A DNA stretch of 64,000 nt. It comes from Leptolinea tardivitalis (GTDB lineage: Bacteria; Chloroflexota; Anaerolineae; Anaerolineales; Anaerolineaceae). The stretch lies in assembly GCF_001050275.1 (NCBI RefSeq), contig NZ_BBYA01000008.1, forward strand, positions 496,001-560,000. Reading direction: 5' to 3'. Positions within the stretch are counted from its first letter, which is position 1. Each line of letters begins with the position of its first letter. Below are positions 17,190-26,186 of this stretch, piece after piece. Under the pieces are notes generated by a model. It was not told where the DNA came from. It made no database searches and saw nothing but the letters and a program-made list of their open reading frames with translations. The translations under genes were made by a program, and so were the position numbers.

Positions 17190-18659
17190 CTATTTGATCG
17201 TGCTAATTACCACTTTGTCACCGACTTTCAAATCGCCGGTAACTTCGGCTTCTGAAGATGATTTTTCTCCAACACTCACAGTGTGGGCGGTATATGTTCC
17301 ATCCGAATTCATTACATAAACCTGTGCCTGATTATTGTCTTCGTTTTTTAAGGCCTGCAGGGGTACTTTCAAGACATTACTTGCAATCGTGCAATTTAAT
17401 TCAACAGTGGCATTCATTCCCACTGGCATGTTGGTTATGCCGGATGAAGAATCATTCTTTACACTGATATATGTTGCAATAGAAGTAACGCTGTTTGAGT
17501 CTGTCAATGACGGATTGATTTGAGTGATTACACCGTCGAATGTCCTGTCAGTAATGGCAGTAAAGGTTATTTTTGCCGGGCACCCCGTCTTCACGCTGGC
17601 AAGGTCTGATTCGTCAAAATTGGCTAACAGAACCGGCTGACTCAAATCGGCTATTTCTATGAAAGGCGATTTATAGGTATCCTTATTGAGAATTTCTCCT
17701 ACAGCAGAGGCCACGGTAATAACGGTTCCATCAATCGGTGAAATCAATGTAGCGCCATTCAGTGTGTTTTGAGCCTGCTCCAACTGCAATTCGGCATTCT
17801 TCTTTTTCGCCTGAGCAATGGCTAGCTCATCAGGGTCAATCCCATCATTGGCTTTCAACTTCTCGTAATACTCTTTTGCTTTGTCATAATCTGACTGGGC
17901 TTTTTCTACCGCTGCTTTAGATTGTTCAATCTCAAGATCAGAATAACCTTCACAATATTTCCAGTTGGCAAAATTTTGATCCATGGATTTTTTGAAAGGA
18001 GCCATTCTTTCCTGAATATACATATCGCCGTAACCCGTATTATGTTTTATCAGGGCGTTGTACCAGTAAAGATAGTCATGCCGGGCGTACATATAGTCAT
18101 AGTAGTACTGCTCAGTCGTGTCTTTTCCACAACGGGATGAATATTTATTGACTTCGCTTTTTTGGGCAGTTTCCAAAGCTTTAGCCGCATCTGATTGGGC
18201 AATCAGAGCATTTGACAGGTTAACTTCTTTATTTGTTTCCAGATTGTCCAGTTCCTGCTGAGCTTTGGCCAGGTCAAGTTTGGCATTTTCGACGGCTTCC
18301 TGGAGCGTTGATATTTGATCAAGTTTTGCCAGGATATCTCCTTCTGATACTGATTTTCCGGGATTTACATTGAGTTCTGCTACTTTGCCTGTGGTGGAAA
18401 AAGCTAGATCAATTGCATTGGGCGCAACGATTTTGCCTGTGCCCGAAATGTCGGTGGTTAAGTCTCCCTGAGTGACTTCGGCTGTCTTGATAGTCTGTGT
18501 TGTTTTTGCCTGGCTTTTTCCAGATGATTGGAATTGGATAAAAGCCAGACTGCCTATCGCAAGGAGAACGATGATCAACCCACCGATAATCAGGCGTTTG
18601 TTTTTTAATTTCATAAACGCATCCATGATACGATCCTTAATGGTTCGGGTAGACATCAT
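17190..18659 (-). CDS. Membrane-anchored HlyD/MacA-type adaptor, cassette B, second
   Basis: A 489-residue adaptor: anchor helix at about residues 22-42, lipoyl half (LNVNPGKSVSEGDILAKLD), helical hairpin with Cys177 (SSRCGKD) and Cys236 (WKYCEGY) around a Tyr-rich tip, second lipoyl half (ATLISPIDGTVITVAS), beta-barrel (AKITFTAITDRTFDGVI) and C-terminal domain. It also has Cys in TGCPAKI and LNCTIAS. The start overlaps the preceding adaptor stop as ATGA (18656-18659), with a doubled ATG. It is the most divergent of the three and may occupy a distinct position in a mixed adaptor ring (inference). Confidence 0.9.
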   Translation of the reverse strand: MMSTRTIKDRIMDAFMKLKNKRLIIGGLIIVLLAIGSLAFIQFQSSGKSQAKTTQTIKTAEVTQGDLTTDISGTGKIVAPNAIDLAFSTTGKVAELNVNPGKSVSEGDILAKLDQISTLQEAVENAKLDLAKAQQELDNLETNKEVNLSNALIAQSDAAKALETAQKSEVNKYSSRCGKDTTEQYYYDYMYARHDYLYWYNALIKHNTGYGDMYIQERMAPFKKSMDQNFANWKYCEGYSDLEIEQSKAAVEKAQSDYDKAKEYYEKLKANDGIDPDELAIAQAKKKNAELQLEQAQNTLNGATLISPIDGTVITVASAVGEILNKDTYKSPFIEIADLSQPVLLANFDESDLASVKTGCPAKITFTAITDRTFDGVITQINPSLTDSNSVTSIATYISVKNDSSSGITNMPVGMNATVELNCTIASNVLKVPLQALKNEDNNQAQVYVMNSDGTYTAHTVSVGEKSSSEAEVTGDLKVGDKVVISTIK

Positions 18660-20074
18660 TTTGTACCAGATGAGATACCTGTGCTGATGACGTCGTTTTC
18701 CTGCAATCCCGATTTGATTTCGGCGGTTGAGCTATCCATTATTCCTACTTCAACGATTTTGAATATCAGGTTGCCATCATTTCCACGTACAAATACTCCA
18801 TACTGGTTGTCTCCTATGGCTCGCAGCGCATTGGCCGGAACAAGCAGGGCATCTTTTACTTCGGCAGAAGTAATAGTGACACTTGCATTCACGCCGAGCG
18901 GCATCTTTTCCAGGTTGCTGCCAGAGATGTTATCCAGACTAATGACTGCTGTAGCTACCCGGTATTGGCCGGAGCTGGATAGTTGCGGGTTGACCTGAAT
19001 AACTTCACCAGAATAGGTTTCGTTGGGGAGAGAATCAAAGATGACTTTTGCTTTAGCTCCCACATGTAATTTATCCACATCCGTCTCGTCAATACTGACA
19101 TTTACATCAGAGGTGGTCAAATCAGAAATTGTGATATACGTAGATGTGTCTACATACGCACCAACATTGGCCTTCAGATAAGTCACCGTACCATCAATAG
19201 TAGCGGTCAGCGTGGAACCAGCCAAATTCTCTTTTGAAAGGTCAAGTTTGATTTGGGCTTCATCGAGTTTTGCTTCTGCCAGTTTCAATTCATCTGGATC
19301 AATACCCGATGCTGCCTTCAAGGTTTCATATTTTGCTTTAGCCTGTTTTAGCGTAACATCCGCCACATTCAGAGATGCCTGAAAGTCTGTCTTTTCCTGG
19401 TCAGTATATTTGATACAGTATTCATAATTCGCCAGAGCGGTGTCATACACGTTCTTGGCCTCATTCCAGGCATCTGAACCCTGATACCGTAAACCGATTT
19501 CGTTCAGACGATCTTGAGCTCTTTGCAGTTTAGCCAGATTCTGGGTGTTTACAGTATCACTGCAACGGGCATAATCTTTTCGTTGCAACTTTTTTTCTGC
19601 CTCATCATATGCCTGTTGGGCAGTAAGGACAGCCTGATAAGCTTCCGCCAGATTGACATCTTTGGAGCTCTGAAGATCATTGAGGTTTTTTTGAGCTTGT
19701 AGAACATTCAATTCATTGGCCGCCACCTGTGCCTCCAACGTTTTAGCGTTGTTCATACTGGCCAATTTCATACCCTTTGTAACCTTATCGCCAGCTTTTA
19801 CATTCAACTCTTGAACAATGCCTTCGGTAGAAAAACTCAGGTCAACCGATTTCCCGGCGACCAGCGAACCAGTACCTGTAGCTGTTATTGTCAGGTCACC
19901 TTTTCGAACAAGGGATGTTTGATAGGAGGGTGATGCTTCAACGGCAGTCTTCTTACCAAACGATATCATTCCGCTATTCAAAAGCCAAAAACCTGTGCCA
20001 CCGATAATAATCAAAGCTACAATGGTGGGTATCCATATCTTTTTCTTTGAAGCAAAATTTTTTAGAAAACTCAT
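18656..20074 (-). CDS. Membrane-anchored HlyD/MacA-type adaptor, first gene of cassette B
   Basis: A 472-residue adaptor. Anchor helix at about residues 13-33, lipoyl half (LNVKAGDKVTKGMKLA), helical hairpin (about 112-282) with Cys171 (YARCSDT) and Cys220 (YEYCIKY), second lipoyl half (STLTATIDGTVTYLKA), beta-barrel (AKVIFDSLPNETYSGEVI) and a C-terminal domain ending near EIKSGLQENDVISTG. A strong ribosome-binding site, GGGAGGTAACTAG, precedes the ATG, fitting its place as first gene of the operon. No tolC-like gene is nearby. Confidence 0.9.
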   Translation of the reverse strand: MSFLKNFASKKKIWIPTIVALIIIGGTGFWLLNSGMISFGKKTAVEASPSYQTSLVRKGDLTITATGTGSLVAGKSVDLSFSTEGIVQELNVKAGDKVTKGMKLASMNNAKTLEAQVAANELNVLQAQKNLNDLQSSKDVNLAEAYQAVLTAQQAYDEAEKKLQRKDYARCSDTVNTQNLAKLQRAQDRLNEIGLRYQGSDAWNEAKNVYDTALANYEYCIKYTDQEKTDFQASLNVADVTLKQAKAKYETLKAASGIDPDELKLAEAKLDEAQIKLDLSKENLAGSTLTATIDGTVTYLKANVGAYVDTSTYITISDLTTSDVNVSIDETDVDKLHVGAKAKVIFDSLPNETYSGEVIQVNPQLSSSGQYRVATAVISLDNISGSNLEKMPLGVNASVTITSAEVKDALLVPANALRAIGDNQYGVFVRGNDGNLIFKIVEVGIMDSSTAEIKSGLQENDVISTGISSGTK

Positions 20075-20378
20075 CTAGTTACCTCCCTGAAATTTTTCAG
20101 GAATAATTCAGAATCAGTTGCTGGTGTCCAACTGTTTTCATGCTGATATTAGCCCTGCTGTATTCAGATTTTATTTAGATGAGATAAAAAACCATAACCC
20201 TTTACGAATAAATTCTTAATACTGATTCTGAAGGTTAACTCAGTGGGTTTTGAATGATCTGATCAAAGAATTTTGGATCAATATTTGTCAGAAAAAAGGT
20301 TGCAGGAATTTCATTAATCCATTCAAAAAGGTACAATTACCGATATCGAAATATCCACTGAGCACTAAGGAGAGCTGA
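20075..20378. other. Divergent control region between cassette B and fhs
   Basis: 304 bases between the divergent cassette B adaptor and fhs. On the plus strand TACAAT (20332-20337) is a plausible -10 for fhs, with only a weak -35 (TTTCAT, 20309-20314) at 17 bases. On the minus strand TAAAAT-like -10s occur but no convincing -35. No GGGTAAT element and no coding sequence seen. Confidence 0.4.
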
Positions 20379-22283
20379 ATGACCAAAGAATTTCGCCCCA
20401 TCCCATTGAAACGGAAAAATCCGGTTCCTTCTGATATTGAAATAGCCCAGGACTCAGACCTGAAGCCGATTTCTCTGGTAGCAGAAGAACTCGGTCTGTT
20501 ACCTGATGAAATTGAATTCTATGGTCCAGTGAAAGCAAAAGTAAAACTGGATGTGCTCGACCGATTGAAAGACAGACCAGATGGTATCTATGTGGATGTT
20601 ACTGCCATAACCCCGACTCCCCTTGGTGAAGGAAAAACCACAACAACGGTAGGGTTGAGTCAGGCTTTGGGTGCTCACCTTGGTAAGAAAGTGATGACTT
20701 GCATCCGGCAGCCAAGTCAGGGACCCACATTTGGCATAAAGGGCGGCGCTGCTGGTGGTGGATACAGTCAGGTCATTCCTATGGAAGATTTCAACCTGCA
20801 CCTTACCGGTGATATTCATGCCATCACAGCTGCCAACAACCTGATGGCGGCGGCTATTGATGTTCGCATGTTGCATGAATCTGAAGCAACCGATGAACAA
20901 TTATTCAACCGCCTGTGTCCGGCAGATAAATCAGGAAAGCGGAGATTCGGGCGTGGAATGCAAAACCGGTTGAAAAAACTGGGGATCACCAAAACAGACC
21001 CGGATGAGTTATCTATTGAAGAACGTAAACGTCTTTGCCGGTTGGATATTGATCCAGAATCGATCACCTGGCGTAGAGTTGTTGATACCAATGACCGCTT
21101 TTTAAGAGGTATCACGGTGGGTACCGGTGATGAAGAAAAGGGACATGAACGCAACACTGGATTTGATATCACAGTGGCCAGCGAAATTATGGCAATATTG
21201 GCTTTGACAACAGACCTTCGGGATATGCGCCGACGATTGGGTGAAATTGTTGTCGGGACCAGTAAGAGCGGAGAGGCAATTAATGCAGATGATCTGGGTG
21301 TTGCCGGTGCCCTTACTGTATTAATGAAAGATGCCATCAAACCCAATCTGATGCAAACCCTTGAAGGCACGCCAGTATTCGTCCATGCAGGTCCGTTTGC
21401 CAATATTGCCCACGGTAACAGCTCGATTGTTGCTGATCGCATCGCCTTGAAATTGGCCGATTATGTGATTACAGAGTCGGGCTTCGGTGCAGATATGGGT
21501 ATGGAAAAATTCTTTGATATTAAATGCCGTGCATCTGGATTGGTGCCTAATGTGGTGGTTCTAGTGGCAACCATTCGCGCCTTAAAAATGCATGGCGGTG
21601 GGCCCAAGGTTGTAGCCGGGAAACCACTGGATCCAGCCTATACGGATGAAAACCTTGAGCTGCTAAAAGCCGGTTTACCTAATATGGTTCACCATATCAA
21701 GACTGCCCGTAAATTTGGTGTTCCCGTAGTGGTAGCGGTCAATTCCTTTGCTACCGATACAGATGCTGAACTGGCTTTGGTTCGGAAAGCTGCCATTGAA
21801 GAAGGCGGTGCAGAAGATGCAGTAGTTTGCCGACATTGGGCATTGGGCGGTGAAGGTGCTATTGATCTGGCCAGGGCAGTGATCGAAGCCGGCAAGAAAC
21901 CTCGTAATTTTCACTTCTTATATCCGTTGGAAAAATCCATTAAAGAGAAAATTGAAACCATTGCCAGGGAAGTTTATGGTGCAGATGGTGTAGATTATTC
22001 ACCTGAGGCTGAAGAGCGGATTGCCAGTTATACCCGCCTGGGATTTGACAAACTGCCTATTTGCATGGCTAAAACCCACTTGAGCCTGAGCCATGATCCG
22101 ACGTTAAAAGGTGTGCCTACTGGTTTTCGCATCCCGGTGCGGGATATACGCGCATCTGTTGGTGCCGGTTTCCTGTATCCACTCCTGGGTAAAATGTCTA
22201 CCATGCCCGGATTGCCCACCAGACCGGCTTTCTATGATATTGATATTGATTTTGAAACGGGGCGGGTTGTTGGCATGTTTTAG
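20379..22283 (+). CDS. fhs: Formate-tetrahydrofolate ligase, long form
   Basis: A 634-residue cytoplasmic enzyme that makes 10-formyl-THF from formate, THF and ATP. The P-loop [14 protein letters not shown] (about residues 77-90), [43 protein letters not shown] and [10 protein letters not shown] are all present. It is about 75 residues longer than common bacterial enzymes of about 560. The extra N-terminal part, the segment [16 protein letters not shown] with [21 protein letters not shown], and the C-terminal end [20 protein letters not shown] recall the synthetase domain of eukaryotic C1-THF synthase. AAGGAG lies 6 bases before the ATG. It supplies one-carbon units that the MTHFR and MetH genes at 47-52 kb could use. 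Confidence 0.95.
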   Translation: MTKEFRPIPLKRKNPVPSDIEIAQDSDLKPISLVAEELGLLPDEIEFYGPVKAKVKLDVLDRLKDRPDGIYVDVTAITPTPLGEGKTTTTVGLSQALGAHLGKKVMTCIRQPSQGPTFGIKGGAAGGGYSQVIPMEDFNLHLTGDIHAITAANNLMAAAIDVRMLHESEATDEQLFNRLCPADKSGKRRFGRGMQNRLKKLGITKTDPDELSIEERKRLCRLDIDPESITWRRVVDTNDRFLRGITVGTGDEEKGHERNTGFDITVASEIMAILALTTDLRDMRRRLGEIVVGTSKSGEAINADDLGVAGALTVLMKDAIKPNLMQTLEGTPVFVHAGPFANIAHGNSSIVADRIALKLADYVITESGFGADMGMEKFFDIKCRASGLVPNVVVLVATIRALKMHGGGPKVVAGKPLDPAYTDENLELLKAGLPNMVHHIKTARKFGVPVVVAVNSFATDTDAELALVRKAAIEEGGAEDAVVCRHWALGGEGAIDLARAVIEAGKKPRNFHFLYPLEKSIKEKIETIAREVYGADGVDYSPEAEERIASYTRLGFDKLPICMAKTHLSLSHDPTLKGVPTGFRIPVRDIRASVGAGFLYPLLGKMSTMPGLPTRPAFYDIDIDFETGRVVGMF

Positions 22284-22304
22284 ATTTGCAGGTAGTTAAA
22301 AATT

Positions 22305-22336
22305 ACCGGTGAAGGGCAAATCCCTTCACCGGTTTT
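22305..22336. terminator. Bidirectional terminator between fhs and glnE
   Basis: A perfect 12-bp stem (22305-22316 with 22322-22333, loop CAAAT) is followed by TTTT on the plus strand, with a T-rich tract on the other side as well. It separates the convergent fhs and glnE genes. Confidence 0.85.
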
Positions 22337-22337
22337 A

Positions 22338-25300
22338 TTATCCAAGAAGCCGGGTATTGATTTCCTGTACATCTGTTTGATAAACAAGCAAATCGTCCCG
22401 TAAACGATCAATATCATTTCCATACCGCAGTCTACGCGCCAGAAATGAAAATTCTTCACTGCCGAATGGCGGAACGGTGATGTCTTTGGCATTTCCACGG
22501 ACAACACGAAGGGAGTCGATCAACCAGCGCAGGAAAGTGTGGGCTTTTCGCAATTTCGCGTAATCAATATCAGAGAGAATTTTATTTTCGTATAGACACA
22601 ACATGGCCTCTCGTATATTCGTTACACGGAGAGCTGGAATATCTTTGCCATAGATTATTTGAAGACCTTGGATCAGGTATTCCACATCAACCAATCCACC
22701 CGGGCTGTATTTTGCATTGAATGTGCCGCCGATCACCAGGTGACGAACCTGTCGTTCCCGCATTGCACGCATGGCTGTGACATCAAATATTCCGTTGCTA
22801 TAGATAAAGTCATCACGCAGTCTGCAGATTTCATCACCAAGCTGTTTATCACCATGGATGGGTCTGAGTTTTACCAATGCCTGACGCTCATATGCCCATG
22901 CCGGACCATCAGGGGAAAAATACCGCCGGAAAGCCTCCAGTGATACAGCCATGCTTCCTGCATTACCATATGGACGAAGCCGGAGATCGATCTGGAAAAT
23001 TCCTTCCTGTCTAGCATGAATTGAAGAGATGACGGACCTGACCAGTTTTTCATAGAATTCACTGATCTCTATTTTTTCCGGACCATCTGTATACCCTGTT
23101 CCATCATATATGAACATCAACTCAATATCTGAAGCAAAGCCTAATTCACGTCCGCCGCATTTTCCCAATGCGACGACTGAATATTTCCCTGCTGATCCAT
23201 CTTCCCCTGTTGGTTTTCCATACCGAAATGTTAACTCTTCAAGACACAGGTTTACCACGGAAGAAATGATCACTTCTGCCAGTTCAGTAAGTTCGGCGGC
23301 AAAGTCCCAGAATTCTGATGTAAGCTCTAAAATATGACGCATATCGATACGGAAGAGCTCACGATCTTTGTAGGCATTGATGGCAGCCCGCCAGTCGGGA
23401 TAACCAATACCTCCGACAATCTTTGTTTCTATGGCCAGAGTGACTTCATTCCTCAATTCCATGCGCGGTTTTGCCGCTGCCAGGGCACCCACATCTTTTA
23501 CCACCGGGAAAAGGTTGGCATATTGCATCCGGAGAAAATCATCCCACAGGAATTCACTCACGCCCAGAATGTGCGCCAGCGCCTTTAAGACATCCGATTG
23601 TTCCAACGATGCGATCTCATCCGTCCAATTGGGACGTTGAAAGAGATGGCCGAGGAATTCGCGGAAATGGAGCAGGGCAATTTCTGGGTTTGGCGAGTTG
23701 GGAAGCAAATGTGTGAAGTGTTTAATTAGAACGATCGCTGCCCGCAACTCGCGTTGTTTGCCGGGATCTTCGATCCGATTCCCATTTTCATCGGTCACAT
23801 AGAAAACATCCTGTGCGCGATTACCGATGGACCTGACTACCATGCGGGCAATATTGGTGCGTGTAAAAGCCAGAGCATTGGTAAATTCGTAAAGAAAACC
23901 GAATGTATCCGGGGCATCGATACGCAGGATCGTATACCGGCTGGAAGGTTCATTGATGATTTCGATGTCAATGGGCAGCAGGGGAGCAACCGTTCCGGGA
24001 ATAGATTGAAATGCCGCTCCTACTCGTTTTGCCAGCGATCCTCGTGCTTCTCTGCGAAGGCCGGACTGAAACATGTCCAACATTCGGTGAAGATCATCAC
24101 GGTAGTCGTCCCAAACAGATTGATCTACCGGTTTATGATTGGCCGGGCGAACGGTTAACACATCTACGATTTTTTGTCTTGTTTCCTCGTGATTCTTTTT
24201 TATTGCCGTATTTTTTGTTCCATTGGTCGTTGTGCCCGGGCTTAAAAGTCCTTTTTCAGATTGACCGGCTGCCTTCTCTGCCGGCTCATACGTGAAGGCA
24301 TACCCATCAATGATATTCATTCCATGCACAAACAGGAGACCACAAATCACTGATAATTCCCCTGGATAATCATAGGCAACGACAGTTACTCTATAGGTTT
24401 CATCTGATGAAAAAGATGTGTCTACGATCACAGGTTTGGATGGGGAAAGTTCACGCGCCAGTCTGGCATGGTTTTCTATCTCTTCTGGTGTAAAGGCTTT
24501 TATATATGAGGTATCCATGCGTGAGATATGCTGATGCACTTCTGGCGTAAGCGGTGGAGCTTTCTGAGGGACACCAATATATTTCATGAAAATTGCCCGT
24601 ATCGCCTGGCAATGTTCCTCATACCGTTCGATGAAATGATCCCCATCTTCAAAACCCAACCGGCGCGCCAGTATCCGAATAGCCATGGAATCTGATGGAA
24701 GAGAATAAGTCTGCCGGTAATCCATCATTTGCAGGTAATGTTCAATCGTCCGCAAGAAAATATAACCATCATGCAAAATCCGGGCATCAGCAGATGAGAG
24801 CAATCCGGCTGATCTCAGATAAGAGATCGCTTTCAATGATGCCCGGGTGCGGATTTGTGGATATTCCCTCAAATTTACCAATTGAAGATATTGCAGCACA
24901 AATTCAATATCACGAATGGATCCGACACCGAGTTTGACCTCTCCCCAATCGCGTCCCTTTTCACGGAGGATTTCTTCTGTTCGTTGTTTCATGGTAAAAA
25001 CTTCCGTTTTTACCTGTTGAGGAGGCAGGTTCACAATGAAAGGGTATGACATTTCACGGAATTCTTCCCCCAATGGAAGGTCACCGGCTATCGGGCGCAA
25101 TTTAAGCAGTGCCTGTTTTTCCCAGAGACGGGCATTTTTCTCGAGGTACTGGCAGAAACCTGCCAGGGTTGGAATCAATGGACCATCATTTCCCCATGGA
25201 CGCAGCCGCAGATCAATACGATATAAAAAGCCATTGGAAGTTGTTGATGCCAGATTATCGATTAATTTTTGTGCAAGTGGAATAAACCTGGATGGATCAT

Positions 25301-25964
25301 CACGGACAATAAACACCAGATCAATGTCTGAACTGTAATTTAATTCCCGACCGCCCAGCTTACCCATGGCAAGAACAGAAAAACCAGTGCTTGAGATTCC
25401 CGTCTGGGTGCATGCCAGGTTTAAACAGGTTCGTGTAAGGGCAATGGCTGTACGGGATATTTGAGAGACTACAGCCGAAAGATCATATAAATCAAGGAAA
25501 TCGCTGGCACCAATACGAAGTAACTCATTTTGTTGATACCGCCTGAGGGCATCTTTCTTTTCAATATCTGTTGATGCAGTTCGAACAGCTGCTTCTGCTT
25601 CAGTCTGTATTTGCTCGATTGTTTTTCGCTGGGTTAATTTTTGCCTGTCTAACAAAAGATCAACCGATCGTGGATTTCTTAATAGAATTTCTGTCAGAAA
25701 ATGACTGGCCGAGAATAAAGTAATGAGAATCTCAATAACCCTCGTATTCTCTTCCAGAAGAGGAATTAGATCGACACCGTAGTTTTCTATAAACCGTTCG
25801 AAATTCACGAGTGATCGATCCGGATCGGCGGCTGTTCCCAGTACACTCAAAAAAATCGGGGTTATCTGTTTAAAATTGGGATTTTTCGTTTCAATACGAG
25901 TTAAAACTGATCGGGCAGAATGTGGATCTGCAAACGGAATATCTTCCATCAAGGTTTCAACCAT
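22338..25964 (-). CDS. glnE: GlnE-type glutamine synthetase adenylyltransferase with internal ACT-domain pair
   Basis: A 1208-residue protein, about 260 longer than typical GlnE. The first nucleotidyltransferase module has MGKLGGRELN then SSDIDL (Asp213, Asp215) and IDLRLRPWG. The second has LGKCGGREL then SDIEL (Asp946, Glu948) and IDLRLRPYG. In classical GlnE the first module removes and the second adds AMP on glutamine synthetase. Between them, two ACT domains lie at about residues 522-640 (YRVTVVAYDYPGELSVICGL) and 676-750 (TILRIDAPDTFGFLYEF, DVFYVTDENGNR), laid out as in the glutamine-sensing tail of GlnD. This would let the enzyme sense glutamine directly (inference). glnA 3.5 kb away keeps the target tyrosine. 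Upstream lies a copy of the shared nitrogen promoter; a TATAAT (25971-25976) six bases before the ATG is also noted. Confidence 0.9.
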   Translation of the reverse strand: MVETLMEDIPFADPHSARSVLTRIETKNPNFKQITPIFLSVLGTAADPDRSLVNFERFIENYGVDLIPLLEENTRVIEILITLFSASHFLTEILLRNPRSVDLLLDRQKLTQRKTIEQIQTEAEAAVRTASTDIEKKDALRRYQQNELLRIGASDFLDLYDLSAVVSQISRTAIALTRTCLNLACTQTGISSTGFSVLAMGKLGGRELNYSSDIDLVFIVRDDPSRFIPLAQKLIDNLASTTSNGFLYRIDLRLRPWGNDGPLIPTLAGFCQYLEKNARLWEKQALLKLRPIAGDLPLGEEFREMSYPFIVNLPPQQVKTEVFTMKQRTEEILREKGRDWGEVKLGVGSIRDIEFVLQYLQLVNLREYPQIRTRASLKAISYLRSAGLLSSADARILHDGYIFLRTIEHYLQMMDYRQTYSLPSDSMAIRILARRLGFEDGDHFIERYEEHCQAIRAIFMKYIGVPQKAPPLTPEVHQHISRMDTSYIKAFTPEEIENHARLARELSPSKPVIVDTSFSSDETYRVTVVAYDYPGELSVICGLLFVHGMNIIDGYAFTYEPAEKAAGQSEKGLLSPGTTTNGTKNTAIKKNHEETRQKIVDVLTVRPANHKPVDQSVWDDYRDDLHRMLDMFQSGLRREARGSLAKRVGAAFQSIPGTVAPLLPIDIEIINEPSSRYTILRIDAPDTFGFLYEFTNALAFTRTNIARMVVRSIGNRAQDVFYVTDENGNRIEDPGKQRELRAAIVLIKHFTHLLPNSPNPEIALLHFREFLGHLFQRPNWTDEIASLEQSDVLKALAHILGVSEFLWDDFLRMQYANLFPVVKDVGALAAAKPRMELRNEVTLAIETKIVGGIGYPDWRAAINAYKDRELFRIDMRHILELTSEFWDFAAELTELAEVIISSVVNLCLEELTFRYGKPTGEDGSAGKYSVVALGKCGGRELGFASDIELMFIYDGTGYTDGPEKIEISEFYEKLVRSVISSIHARQEGIFQIDLRLRPYGNAGSMAVSLEAFRRYFSPDGPAWAYERQALVKLRPIHGDKQLGDEICRLRDDFIYSNGIFDVTAMRAMRERQVRHLVIGGTFNAKYSPGGLVDVEYLIQGLQIIYGKDIPALRVTNIREAMLCLYENKILSDIDYAKLRKAHTFLRWLIDSLRVVRGNAKDITVPPFGSEEFSFLARRLRYGNDIDRLRDDLLVYQTDVQEINTRLLG

Positions 25965-25996
25965 AAAAAGATTATACCTGAGAGGGGTATGTGAAA

Positions 25997-26038
25997 TTTA
26001 TACACAGATATTTTCGGGTACACATCACCCGCATGGGT
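25997..26038 (-). promoter_or_regulatory. Nitrogen-type promoter facing glnE
   Basis: Read on the minus strand: ACCCATGCGGGTGAT (26038 to 26024), 21 bases, then TATAAA (26002 to 25997), about 33 bases before the glnE ATG. It matches the CTCCATnnGGGTAAT element of the other three nitrogen promoters at most positions, with spacing one base shorter. Confidence 0.6.
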
Positions 26039-26050
26039 AATCGAGTTACC
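26027..26050. promoter_or_regulatory. Palindromic operator-like site in the glnE/permease control region
   Basis: ACCCGCATGGGTAAT (26027-26041) contains ACCC-GCAT-GGGT and overlaps the minus-strand glnE element. It continues into GGTAA-TCGAG-TTACC (26036-26050), a second inverted repeat. It carries the same GGGTAAT core as the promoter elements, but no -10 stands at the matching distance on the plus strand. Confidence 0.5.
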
Positions 26051-26113
26051 AACAACCCCGTTGAATCGATTCCTTTCAGGCAAATTTTGGAGATTCCAAT
26101 AAAGAAATACTCT

Positions 26114-26154
26114 CCATACGGGTAATTACAAAAAGGACTACCCATTTGTAAAAT
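26114..26154 (+). promoter_or_regulatory. Nitrogen-type promoter of the ArsB/NhaD-like permease
   Basis: CTCCATACGGGTAAT (26112-26126), exactly 22 bases, then TAAAAT (26149-26154), 32 bases before the ATG at 26187. The same design with the same 22-base spacing precedes amt and glnA. An inverted partial copy, TACCCAT (26139-26145), lies in the spacer. Confidence 0.7.
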
Positions 26155-26186
26155 GCTCTCATACATCAGAAAACCATGGGGTTCAT

